Shown here in pieces: positions 9,939 through 18,328 of a stretch of 37,421 bases of DNA (within the stretch, counting starts at the first letter, position 1; every line of letters starts with the position of its first letter). A program made the translations under genes and the position numbers. The stretch spans positions 1 to 37,421 of the forward strand of contig VXMN01000197.1 in assembly GCA_009841055.1 (NCBI GenBank), in the 5' to 3' direction. The notes beneath the pieces are model-generated. The model saw only the letters and a list, made by a program, of their open reading frames with translations, made no database searches and was not told the DNA's origin. The DNA is from Acidobacteriota bacterium (GTDB lineage: Bacteria; Acidobacteriota; Terriglobia; Versatilivoradales; Versatilivoraceae).

Positions 9939-9986
9939 CCACAAAAGGCACAAAAGGCACAATTTGTGTTTTTGTGCCTCTTGTGG
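9939..9986. repeat. imperfect inverted repeat, 17-bp arms
   Basis: Left arm 9939-9955 and right arm 9970-9986 match in 16 of 17 positions when one is reverse-complemented (arms built from CCACAA and GGCACAAAA). The 14-base spacer repeats the GGCACAA motif. It would form a long hairpin in either strand. There is no T-tract and no gene in it; it looks like a small palindromic intergenic repeat. Confidence 0.75.
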
Positions 9987-10012
9987 CCATTCCCGGTAAA
10001 CGTCCTGCTGTC

Positions 10013-10088
10013 GAATTATGTAGGAGGCTCAACTCATCATTCCGTTAATTTGTGTTCATTCGTGTTCATTCGTGGTTCGTCGTTCCCC
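10013..10088. repeat. dispersed intergenic repeat, copy 1
   Basis: A 76-bp segment matches 22894-22969 in about 67 of 76 positions by hand alignment, in the same orientation. The core contains AACTCATCA, then TTTGTGTTCATTCGTG, then CATTCGTGGTTCGTCGTTC. Internally, TTCATTCGTG is itself tandemly repeated. It is non-coding in both places. Confidence 0.8.
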
Positions 10089-10295
10089 AGCATGGATTTC
10101 TTTTGTTGGTCCTTTGTGGTTTGTCCCTCAGTTGTTTCAAGTAATGTGGGCATCGCTTGGGAGCACTGGCATACCGCCCTCATCCTGCTCTTTTGGACCG
10201 GCCCCGCCTTGACGGGGGAGTGGCGGAAGTCCTATCATTGCGGCTGGATGCGAATGTCTTCATCCGAAATCATTCAACCTACAGGTCGTCTGCCG

Positions 10296-11705
10296 ATGAC
10301 AGGTTTGTGTCGGTCGTTTTCCTTGAAAGCCGCGGGGTTTTTCCTGCTTGCCTGGGCGGTGGTCCCGGTCGCCATCGGAGCGGAGGAGTCCGAGAAGGAG
10401 CAGCCGGCGGCGGTCCCCAGCTACTTCCGGGACATCCGGCCGGTGATTCAGCAGCATTGCCAGGGTTGCCACCAGCCGGCCATCATGCAGGGGCATCTCG
10501 ACCTCACTCAGTACCGGACGCTTCTCCGGGGAGGGCACAGCGGCCCGGGCTTGGTCCCGGGAGATCCGGAGAGAAGCCTTCTGATCGCCATGATGGAAGA
10601 AAGGCGTCCGCCCCTGATGCCTCTGGGCGGTCCGCCGCTGGACACGGAAGTCATCGCAAAGTTTCGCGCCTGGGTGAAGGCAGGCGCCCCCGACGACACG
10701 CCGGCCCAGCTCGGCAGGGTTTCACAGAGCGAGCCTCCCGTCTACACCTCGCCTCCCGTGATTACGGCCCTGGCCTACTCGCCGGACGGTTCTCTGCTGG
10801 CCGTTTCGGGCTACCGCGAGGTCCTGTTGCACCGCGCGGACGGTAGCGGACTGGATGGCCGCCTGGTGGGACTCTCCGACCGCATCCAGTCGCTGGCCTT
10901 TGCTCCGGACGGAAAGACCCTGGTGGCGGGGGGCGGAACGCCGGCCCGTTTCGGGGAGTTGCAGTTCTGGGATGTCGCCTCGCGCAAGTTGAAACGCTCG
11001 GTCACCGTCTGTCAGGACACTCTCTTCGGGGTGTCCCTCTCGCCCGACGGGTCTCGGGTGGCCTTCGGATGCTCCGACAGCACCGTCCGAATCCATGATG
11101 TGGCATCCGGGAAGGAACTGCTGAAGACCAACCACCACGAGAACTGGGTCCTGGGGACCCGCTTCGGCATGGACGGCAAGCGTATCGTCTCGGTGGGACG
11201 GGATTTCGCGGCCAAGCTGATGCATGCCGATTCCGGCGCCTTTATCGAGAACCTCAACAAGTTGAGGAAGGAACTGGCAGCCGTGACCCGCCATCCAAGC
11301 CGGGACCGGGTGGTGGTTGGAGGCGAGGAGCGAATCCCCTACTACCACCACATGGATCGACCCAAGAAGATCTTCGCCGGCCAGGAGGGCACCTTGATTC
11401 GCGCCTTCGAACGCCAGTCCGGGGAGATTTTTGCCCTGGAGTTCAGCGCCGACGGGCGGAGGCTGGCGGTAGCCGGGGCCGGAGCCGAGGCCACTATCTA
11501 TGACGTGGAGAGTGGCGAGCGCCTGGCGGCCTGCACCGGGCATGAGGCTGGAATCTACACCCTTGCCTTCCACCCGGGGGGGCGGGAGTTGGCCATGGCG
11601 GGGTTTGAAGGACGGGTCCGGATCCACGAGGTGGCGTCGGGAAAGCTGTTGCGTGACTTTGTTCCCGTTCCGATGAAAGCGGAGATGGCGTCCTCCGATC
11701 GCTAG
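10296..11705 (+). CDS. Exported c-type cytochrome / WD40 propeller protein
   Basis: First gene of the exported four-gene operon, 469 aa. A Sec signal peptide (FFLLAWAVVPVAIGA, about residues 14-29) precedes a planctomycete-type cytochrome domain with one haem c site, CQGCH (55-59), and the PGDPERSLL segment typical of that family. Residues from about 150 form WD40 blades (ALAYSPDGSLLAVSG, LAFAPDGKTLVAGG, VSLSPDGSRVAFGC, LEFSADGRRLAVAG, LAFHPGGRELAMAG), probably a seven-blade propeller. The start at 10296 is chosen because it puts the signal peptide at the N-terminus; Shine-Dalgarno support is weak and ATG 10248 or 10254 are alternatives. Likely located outside the cytoplasmic membrane. Electron partner and substrate are unknown. 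Confidence 0.85.
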   Translation: MTGLCRSFSLKAAGFFLLAWAVVPVAIGAEESEKEQPAAVPSYFRDIRPVIQQHCQGCHQPAIMQGHLDLTQYRTLLRGGHSGPGLVPGDPERSLLIAMMEERRPPLMPLGGPPLDTEVIAKFRAWVKAGAPDDTPAQLGRVSQSEPPVYTSPPVITALAYSPDGSLLAVSGYREVLLHRADGSGLDGRLVGLSDRIQSLAFAPDGKTLVAGGGTPARFGELQFWDVASRKLKRSVTVCQDTLFGVSLSPDGSRVAFGCSDSTVRIHDVASGKELLKTNHHENWVLGTRFGMDGKRIVSVGRDFAAKLMHADSGAFIENLNKLRKELAAVTRHPSRDRVVVGGEERIPYYHHMDRPKKIFAGQEGTLIRAFERQSGEIFALEFSADGRRLAVAGAGAEATIYDVESGERLAACTGHEAGIYTLAFHPGGRELAMAGFEGRVRIHEVASGKLLRDFVPVPMKAEMASSDR

Positions 11706-11741
11706 ACTGTAGGCGCAGACTGAGCGAGTAGGGAGAAGAGG

Positions 11742-14252
11742 ATGATAGAGAACCACCGACGTGGCTGGAGGACTTGCCGGAGCACCGGCCTGATCGGGAT
11801 CCTGGTGCTTGGGGTTCTGGCGTCTTCGGCCCTGGGCGCCGGCCCGGCCCTGAAGCGGCTGGACCCGCCCGGAGCCCAGCGGGGAACCGCCTTCACCCTT
11901 ACCTTGGTCGGGCGTCACCTCGAGGGCGCCGAGATCGTCTCCGACCTGCCGGGCACATTCACTCCCCTGACCGCTTCCGGGCAAGGGGCCGCTGCGGGCA
12001 AGGCGGAAGAAAAACGGCCCTTCCTGGTGGAGTTGCCGGGCGAAACGCCGGTGGAGCTCTACACCTTGAGGCTTCGCTCTCCCGAGGGATTGTCCAACGC
12101 GCTGCTGTTCAGCGTGGGCGCCCTGCCGGAAGTGTCCGAGGAAGAGTCACGCCGACCGGTCCACCAGGCCTTGAACAATTCCGTTGACAGGAGCCAGGCG
12201 CTGCAGCTTCCCGCCACGGTCAACGGAACGCTCGCGGGACCCGACCGGGATGTGTACCGCTTCGAGGGCCGAAGAGGGCAACGCCTGGTGATCGAGGTAG
12301 AAGCCCGGCGCGCCGGTTCGGCGCTGGATCCGGTCATCCGGCTGTTGACGGCCGAGAAGAAGCAGATCGCCATTTCCAACGACACCCACGGCTTGGGCGT
12401 GGACTGCCGGTTGGACGTCTCCCTGCCAGAATCGGGCCGCTACTACCTGATGGTGCACGACGCACGCTTCAGTGAGCAGGAACAGAACTTCTACCGGTTG
12501 AAGATCGGGGAGTTCGCCTATGCCGCCGGCCTCTTTCCCCTGGGAGGGAGGAGAGGCGAAAAGGTGCCCGTACGGCTGCTGGGCGGCAACCTCAGGGGAT
12601 CCAGGGAATTGACGGTGGACTTGAGCCGGGTCGGCCCCGCGGCCGATTTCGCCACGGTGCCGGTGCCGGGCCCCCCGGGGAGCCTCCCGCTTCTGCTCGC
12701 GGTGGGTGATTTGCCGGAAGAGATGGAGCCGTCCGGCGGAACCGAGACGAGCCTCGAGCCCGGAACCGTGGTCAACGGACGCATCGAGAAGCCCGGAGAG
12801 GTGGACCGTTATCGCCTGGCAGTCAACCCCGGCGAGGAGTGGATGATCCAGTTGGAGGCGGGTGGACTGGGGACCTCGCGCCTCTTTGGCAGATTGACCG
12901 CCTACGATGCCGAGGGGAATCGGCTGGCCTCGGCGGGGGACGACATTCCGGAAGTTGCCGTCTTCTCGGCGGTGTTGCGCGGCTTGAGGACCAGTTCCGA
13001 CCCGTTTCTCAGAGTGAAAGTGCCCGAGGGAGTACGCGAGTTGCTGGTGGCGGTGGAGGACCTGGTGGAGCGGGGAGGTCCGCTGTTCGGCTACCGGCTC
13101 ATGGCGCGGCGGCAGGCGGCCGATTTCGTGCTGAGCCTGGCGACGCCCTATCTCAATATTCCGGCCGAGGGAACGGCGGCGGTCGAGGTAGACATTCAGC
13201 GCAGGGGGTACCTGGGAGAAATACAGCTCAGCATTGCGGACGCCGGAGAAGACCTGGTGGTCGAAGGCGGGCTGGTTCCGACCGCCTCCCTGGTGCAGGG
13301 CGAGAGGGCCCGTTCCGGTTCCGGCCTGCTGACCGTCACCGCCCGCAAGGGTGCGGCGCCGAGGCTGAGAGAATTGTCCGTCTGGGGAGAGGCGGTCCTG
13401 GAAGACGGTACCCGGCTGCGCCGGAGGGCGAGAGGTCCCGGATTGATCACCCAGGTTCGAAGCAGCCGGGGAACCGGACGGCCCGATCCCAACAACCGGG
13501 ACGATCAGTCCCCCTTCGTGGCCCACTGGCTGGGGATGGAGCTCCCGGCCATGGTCTCCGATTCCCCCCTGGCCGCCCTCAAGGTGGAGGGCCCCGAGAC
13601 TATCCGGCTGGTCCAGGGAATGCAGACTCAGTTGCCGTGGAAGTTCGAGAGTGCCGTGCCCGGGCTTCGCCCTCCGGAAAGGGTTGTCGCCAACTCACCT
13701 GGATCTCGAGAAGTAAACACAAGGGTGGGCGAGGTCGGCGCCAGGTACATCAACGAGGGATGGCTGAGGATCGGCACCACGGTGGGAACGCCTGTCCTGA
13801 AGTTCAACCTGGTTCTTTCCGGCCCGCTGGACGTGGATGGCGCCCCGGCCACTGTTTACTCGAGGGTCATGACGGTTGACGTGGTGCCGGGATACCGCCT
13901 GAGCCTGGCAGGCGAAGGGATCGGGTTGAGTCCGGGTGGGGGCGGGGAACTGCTGGGCAGGGTTGAACGGGAACCGGCCTTCAAGCAGCCGGTGAGCATC
14001 CGGCCGGAAAACTTTCCGCAGGGGGTGTCCTGTCCTCCGCTGGAAGTTCCCGCCGATGAAGACGTATTTCGAGTGGAGTGCCGGGCGGAAGACTCGGCCG
14101 CTCCGGGTGAGTATGAGTTCGAGATCACTTCCTCCTCCATGTTGGCGGGGAGAGAAAAGGAAAAGGTTCCCTACAGCATTGCTCCCGTGCGCTCCAAGAT
14201 TGTGGTTTCAGCCGGGGAGGACACGGCGAGGGTCATCCCGATCGAGAGGTAA
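11742..14252 (+). CDS. Exported PPC-domain (pre-peptidase C-terminal) protein
   Basis: Exported 836-aa beta-rich protein. The N-terminus has a basic region, then a hydrophobic core (GLIGILVLGVLASSALG) ending near residue 32. An IPT/TIG-like segment follows (LDPPGAQRGTAFTLTLVGRHL). At least two PPC-type jelly-roll domains are seen: about 145-260 (NGTLAGPDRDVYRFEGRRGQ, SGRYYLMVHD) and about 345-450 (NGRIEKPGEVDRYRLAV). The remainder is beta-rich and not assigned. No protease catalytic motif is visible, so it is a binding or scaffold protein rather than a peptidase. GGGAGAAGAGG precedes the ATG. It lies 36 bp after the cytochrome gene and 7 bp before the DUF1549 gene. PPC proteins accompany DUF1549/DUF1501 genes in planctomycetes and Solibacter; their job is unknown. 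Confidence 0.82.
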   Translation: MIENHRRGWRTCRSTGLIGILVLGVLASSALGAGPALKRLDPPGAQRGTAFTLTLVGRHLEGAEIVSDLPGTFTPLTASGQGAAAGKAEEKRPFLVELPGETPVELYTLRLRSPEGLSNALLFSVGALPEVSEEESRRPVHQALNNSVDRSQALQLPATVNGTLAGPDRDVYRFEGRRGQRLVIEVEARRAGSALDPVIRLLTAEKKQIAISNDTHGLGVDCRLDVSLPESGRYYLMVHDARFSEQEQNFYRLKIGEFAYAAGLFPLGGRRGEKVPVRLLGGNLRGSRELTVDLSRVGPAADFATVPVPGPPGSLPLLLAVGDLPEEMEPSGGTETSLEPGTVVNGRIEKPGEVDRYRLAVNPGEEWMIQLEAGGLGTSRLFGRLTAYDAEGNRLASAGDDIPEVAVFSAVLRGLRTSSDPFLRVKVPEGVRELLVAVEDLVERGGPLFGYRLMARRQAADFVLSLATPYLNIPAEGTAAVEVDIQRRGYLGEIQLSIADAGEDLVVEGGLVPTASLVQGERARSGSGLLTVTARKGAAPRLRELSVWGEAVLEDGTRLRRRARGPGLITQVRSSRGTGRPDPNNRDDQSPFVAHWLGMELPAMVSDSPLAALKVEGPETIRLVQGMQTQLPWKFESAVPGLRPPERVVANSPGSREVNTRVGEVGARYINEGWLRIGTTVGTPVLKFNLVLSGPLDVDGAPATVYSRVMTVDVVPGYRLSLAGEGIGLSPGGGGELLGRVEREPAFKQPVSIRPENFPQGVSCPPLEVPADEDVFRVECRAEDSAAPGEYEFEITSSSMLAGREKEKVPYSIAPVRSKIVVSAGEDTARVIPIER

Positions 14253-14259
14253 GCGTTTC

Positions 14260-16743
14260 ATGGTTTCCAAGTCGATAGCGACCTGTCTTTGGGCGGGCGG
14301 CCTCATGCTGACATTTGCCGGCACGGGTCTGCCGGCCGGTGACGGTTCGACCGCGCCGCCGGCTGAAATCCGCGAGCTGCAAGTCCGGCCGGCCGGTCTG
14401 GTTTTCAGCAGGCCGGGAGAATTGCGCAGAATCCTGGTCACCGGTATCTCCGTCGCCGGCGAGCGGCTGGATCTGACGGAGACGGTCCGGGTGGAGTCGC
14501 AAGGCGGGATCGTCGAGTTGGGACCGGACAGTTATCTGCGGGCGGTTCAGGAAGGGGAGACCCGGGTGACGGTTCGGGCCGGCGGGCATTCGGCCGAGAT
14601 CGACGTGCGGGTAGACGCCTCACCCGGTGCCCCAAGGACCACATTTCTGCGTGACGTCCTGCCCATCATGAATAAGGTGGGATGTTCGCAGGGCGTCTGT
14701 CACGGTGCAGCCAAGGGCAAGAACGGTTTCAAGCTCTCCCTGCGGGGCTACGATGCCGAGTTCGACTATCACGCGCTTCTCTTCGAGATGTCCGGCCGGC
14801 GCTTCAATCGAGCCGACCCGCCTCAAAGCCTGATGCTGGCCAAGCCCACCCAGCAAGTCGCCCACGGAGGCGGATTGCGGTTGGAGCTGGGCTCTCCCTA
14901 CTACAACGCCATCCTGGAATGGATCGATCAGGAGGTTCCTTTTGGCGACCCCAAGTCGGACCGGGTGGTGGAGCTGAAGGTCCATCCGGGGGAGATCTTC
15001 ATGCACGCCCCGGGGCGCAGCCAGCAGGTAGCCGTGGTGGCCCGCTACGCGGACGGATCGAGCCGGGACGTGACCCGGGAGTCCCACCTCGGCAGCAGCA
15101 ACGGGGAGGCGGTATCCGTCGAGGGGAGCGGGGTGAAGGGGATCCGTAGCGGGGAGTCGACCCTGATGGTTCGATACGAGGGTCAGTTCGAGATGGTTCC
15201 GGTGACTGTTTTAAACCCCCAGGCCGGGTTTGCGTGGGCGGCGTTGCCCCAGTACAACTATATCGATGAACGGGTCGACAGGAAGCTGGAGCGGCTCGGG
15301 ATACAACCCTCCGCGCTGGCCGAGGACGCCGAGTTCCTGCGCCGGGTCAGTCTGGATCTGACCGGCAAGACCCCTGAGCCGGAGCGGATTCGAACCTTTG
15401 TCCAGGATCCGACCGAGACCCACCGCAAGCGTTCCCGCGCCATCGATGAGCTGATCCGCAGCCGGGACTACGCGGACTACTGGACCCTGAAGTGGGGCGA
15501 TCTGCTGCGCAGCAATCGCAAATTCATGAGCTACAAGGGGATGTGGGCCTTCCGCGAGTGGCTGCGCCAGTCCATCGCCGACAACAAGCCCTACGACAAG
15601 CTGGTTCAAGAACTGCTCACCTCCAAGGGAAGCACCTTCGAAAATCCGGCGGCCAACTTCTTCCTCTCGGCTCGCGGCCCGACGGCCGCCATGGAAACCA
15701 CCACCCAGCTCTTTCTGGGGGTTCGGATGGTCTGCGCCCAGTGCCACGACCATCCCTTTGAAAAGTGGACCCAGAACCAGTATTTCGAAATGGCTGCCTT
15801 CTTCTCGGCCATCGGGGTGCGGCCGGGATTCGAAAGCGGCGAGGAAGTGGTCTATCTCAAGCGGGTCGAAAACGAGTTGAAGCACCCCAAGGACGGGCGA
15901 GTGGTGAATCCCCGGTTTCTGGTTGCGGCCGGGTCCTCGCCATCCATTCCCGCGGCGGCCGAGGGAGACCGCCGGCCGGCCCTGGTCGAGTGGCTGACTT
16001 CGAGGGAGAATCCCTTCTTTGCCCGGGCCATCGTGAACCGTGTCTGGAGCTACTTCTTTCACCGGGGGATCATCAGTCCGGTGGACGATATTCGCGCCTC
16101 CAATCCCCCGGTCAACGAGGCGTTGCTGGCGGCCTTGGCCGAGGACTTCGAAAAGCACGACTTCGACCTGCAGCACCTGATGAGGACCATTGCCAATTCC
16201 CGCGTCTACCAGACCACCTTCCGCACCAACCGGTGGAACCGGCATGACGATCGCAACTTCTCCCACCAGATCCCCCGCCGTCTGGGCGCCGAGCCCCTGG
16301 CCGACGCCATCGCCCTGGCGACCGGGGTCCGTTTCGAACTCCCGGAAATGCCGGAAGACTACAGCGCGGTGCAGGTCCCCGATCCCCACGTGGGCAAGGG
16401 CGGCTTCCTGGATCTGTTCGGACGCCCGCAAAGGGAAGAACCCTGCGAGTGTGAGCGCCGCAGCGACGTCAGCTTGCCTCATGCCCTCAATCTGGTTAAC
16501 GGCCCCACCCTGGCCGATGCCGTCTCCGCTCCCGAGGGCCGCATCGCCACCCTCATCCAGCAGGGAAAGTCGGACCGACAACTCATCGAGAATCTCCACC
16601 TGGCCACCTTAAGCCGGCCCCCGACCTCTCAGGAAATGCAGGTCGGTGTGAACCATCTGAAGCATTCCGAAAGCCGGGCTGCCGGCGCTCAGGATCTGTT
16701 GTGGGCGCTGCTCAACAGCAATGGCTTTCTCTTTAACCGTTGA
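14260..16743 (+). CDS. Exported DUF1549/DUF1553 cytochrome-like protein with Ig-like domain
   Basis: Exported 827-aa member of the planctomycete-associated DUF1549-DUF1553 family. Signal peptide 1-26 (CLWAGGLMLTFAGTG). A BIG2/Ig-like domain lies at about 36-120, then a haem-like site, CSQGVCH (142-148), which is CX4CH rather than CX2CH. A second Ig-like part is at about 240-320. DUF1549 is at about 335-515 and contains a canonical CAQCHDHPFEKW site (492-503). DUF1553 is at about 600-810 (NPFFARAIVNRVWSYFFHRG, SRVYQTTFR). The start is the ATG at 14260, with GAGAGG upstream and 7 bp after the previous stop; the frame is open further left but overlaps the PPC gene. Function is unknown; electron transfer linked to extracellular degradation has been speculated for the family. 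Confidence 0.9.
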   Translation: MVSKSIATCLWAGGLMLTFAGTGLPAGDGSTAPPAEIRELQVRPAGLVFSRPGELRRILVTGISVAGERLDLTETVRVESQGGIVELGPDSYLRAVQEGETRVTVRAGGHSAEIDVRVDASPGAPRTTFLRDVLPIMNKVGCSQGVCHGAAKGKNGFKLSLRGYDAEFDYHALLFEMSGRRFNRADPPQSLMLAKPTQQVAHGGGLRLELGSPYYNAILEWIDQEVPFGDPKSDRVVELKVHPGEIFMHAPGRSQQVAVVARYADGSSRDVTRESHLGSSNGEAVSVEGSGVKGIRSGESTLMVRYEGQFEMVPVTVLNPQAGFAWAALPQYNYIDERVDRKLERLGIQPSALAEDAEFLRRVSLDLTGKTPEPERIRTFVQDPTETHRKRSRAIDELIRSRDYADYWTLKWGDLLRSNRKFMSYKGMWAFREWLRQSIADNKPYDKLVQELLTSKGSTFENPAANFFLSARGPTAAMETTTQLFLGVRMVCAQCHDHPFEKWTQNQYFEMAAFFSAIGVRPGFESGEEVVYLKRVENELKHPKDGRVVNPRFLVAAGSSPSIPAAAEGDRRPALVEWLTSRENPFFARAIVNRVWSYFFHRGIISPVDDIRASNPPVNEALLAALAEDFEKHDFDLQHLMRTIANSRVYQTTFRTNRWNRHDDRNFSHQIPRRLGAEPLADAIALATGVRFELPEMPEDYSAVQVPDPHVGKGGFLDLFGRPQREEPCECERRSDVSLPHALNLVNGPTLADAVSAPEGRIATLIQQGKSDRQLIENLHLATLSRPPTSQEMQVGVNHLKHSESRAAGAQDLLWALLNSNGFLFNR

Positions 16744-16796
16744 ACCGGTATGATCATTCGTGAAAATAAGCGGGTGTTTTCGGAAGGAGGGACAAT

Positions 16797-18257
16797 ATGT
16801 TAGTGATTCCAGGCCGTGGCGGCAGTTTCTGCGATGGACCCACCCGCCGGGAATTTCTGCGGGTCGGATCCGTGGGTTTGTTCGGTCTCGGGTTGCCTCA
16901 TTTCCTGGCCATGCAAAAGGCGCAGGCGTCCTCCACGCCCGACCTGGCGGCCAGGTTCGCCGGAGTGCAGGGATTTGGCGCGGCCAAGCACGTGGTGCTG
17001 CTCTTCCTGCAGGGCGGCCCCAGCCATCTCGACATCTGGGATCCCAAGCCCGATGCACCTTCCAATGTTCGCGGCGAGTTCAATCCGATCAAGACCAAGG
17101 TTCCCGGAATTCAGCTCAGCGAAACCATGCCTCTGCTGGCTGACCAGGTGGACAAGTGCACCTTGATCCGCTCCATGAGCTACACCCCCAAGGGACTCTT
17201 CAACCACACCGCGGCCATCTATCAGATGCTGACCGGCTACCCTCCGGACAAAGTGGCTCCCTCGGGTCAGCTCGAGCCCCCTTCTCCGGCCGACTTTCCC
17301 ACGGCCGGGTCGCACGTTTCCAAGATGCTTCCGCCGGATGAGCCGGTTCTGCCCTTTGTGGAGTTGACCCGCCCCTTGCAGGAATCCAGCGTGATCGGCA
17401 AGGGGGGAGCCGCCGGCTTTCTGGGCAAGGCCTACGATCCCTATCGTCTCTACCAGGACCCCAACGAGTCCATCAACCTGGATGACCTGACGCTGCGCAA
17501 GGAGGTTACCGAGCAGCGGCTGAAGGACCGCTACACGCTGCTGAAGGGGCTCAACCAGTCCATGCCGGAACTGGAAAAGGCGGTGGGCAAGCACGCCCTG
17601 GGAGAGTACTACGAAAAGGCCTTCGACCTGGTGCTTTCCGGCAAGGCTCGGGATGCCTTCGATCTGGACAAGGAATCCAGCCAAATGCGCGACCGTTACG
17701 GCCGAACCACCTTCGGCCAGGGAGCCCTGCTGGCCCGCCGGTTGGTGGAAGCCGGAACCCGCTTCGTCCAGTTGAACTGGCCGGCCGTCGCCAACGGCAA
17801 TCCCGAGGTGGATGCCTGGGATACCCATGCCTCCAACTTCAAGCCCCTGCGCAACCTCCACTGCCCCAAGCTGGACCGGGCCCTCTCGGCGCTGCTGGAA
17901 GACATGCACCAGCGCGGGCTGCTGGAAGAGACGCTGGTGGTGGCCGTGGGAGAGTTCGGCAGATCGCCCCGCCTGGGCGTGAGCACCTCGGGCAACACCA
18001 ACGCCCCCGACGGCCGGGACCACTGGCCCTACTGCTACACCGCCGTCATCGCCGGCGCCGGAATCCCGGGAGGCCAACTGTATGGCGCCTCGGACGAAAC
18101 CGGTTCCGCGCCCAAGGACAAGCCGGTCCATCCCAACGATCTCCTGGCAACCGTCTACTTCACCCTGGGGATCAATCCCGAGATGGAAGTGCTCAACCAC
18201 CTGGAACAGCCCCGTGAACTGGTCAAGGGCCATCCGGTGCTCGATCTCTGGTCATAG
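16797..18257 (+). CDS. DUF1501 family protein, Tat-exported
   Basis: Last gene of the operon, 486 aa. A twin-arginine signal, TRREFLRVGS (16-25), is followed by a hydrophobic stretch (VGLFGLGLPHFLA), so export in folded form is expected. The body matches DUF1501, an alkaline-phosphatase/sulfatase-like fold: GGPSHLDIWDPKPDAP near residue 75, DAWDTHASNF, VVAVGEFGRSPR and GRDHWPYCYTAVIAGAGIPGG, the last carrying probable metal-site His/Asp residues. A strong AGGAGGG ribosome site lies 9 bases before ATG 16797. DUF1501 genes almost always sit beside DUF1549/DUF1553 genes, as here, 53 bp downstream. The hydrolytic activity of the family is unproven; the name reflects homology only. Confidence 0.92.
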   Translation: MLVIPGRGGSFCDGPTRREFLRVGSVGLFGLGLPHFLAMQKAQASSTPDLAARFAGVQGFGAAKHVVLLFLQGGPSHLDIWDPKPDAPSNVRGEFNPIKTKVPGIQLSETMPLLADQVDKCTLIRSMSYTPKGLFNHTAAIYQMLTGYPPDKVAPSGQLEPPSPADFPTAGSHVSKMLPPDEPVLPFVELTRPLQESSVIGKGGAAGFLGKAYDPYRLYQDPNESINLDDLTLRKEVTEQRLKDRYTLLKGLNQSMPELEKAVGKHALGEYYEKAFDLVLSGKARDAFDLDKESSQMRDRYGRTTFGQGALLARRLVEAGTRFVQLNWPAVANGNPEVDAWDTHASNFKPLRNLHCPKLDRALSALLEDMHQRGLLEETLVVAVGEFGRSPRLGVSTSGNTNAPDGRDHWPYCYTAVIAGAGIPGGQLYGASDETGSAPKDKPVHPNDLLATVYFTLGINPEMEVLNHLEQPRELVKGHPVLDLWS

Positions 18258-18328
18258 ATTGTATTTCTCACCGGGCCGCCGGCGAAATCTCAGGGTAAGG
18301 AAATCCACGCAGGGATACGAAGGGATTG

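Larger units (their letters stand above)
9794..10295. other. 502-bp gene-free divergent intergenic region with repeats
   Basis: Lies between divergently transcribed addB-like and cytochrome/WD40 genes, so it should carry both promoters, but I see no convincing -35/-10 pair. It holds a GC hairpin (9827-9840), a 17-bp inverted repeat (9939-9986) and one copy of a dispersed repeat (10013-10088). The downstream cytochrome frame stays open leftward to 9966, but that extension translates repeat DNA and has no protein-like character. Confidence 0.7.

Noticed and set aside
9966..10295. N-terminal extension of the cytochrome/WD40 frame
   Set aside because: It translates the dispersed repeat and inverted-repeat DNA and would bury the signal peptide 110 residues inside the protein.
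10722..18233. Long antisense open frames opposite the cytochrome/PPC/DUF operon (for example 10722-11984, 12147-13526, 15211-16599, 16800-18233 on the minus strand)
   Set aside because: They mirror well-supported plus-strand genes in GC-rich DNA, have no recognisable domains and show skewed His/Gln/Gly/Arg composition typical of shadows.
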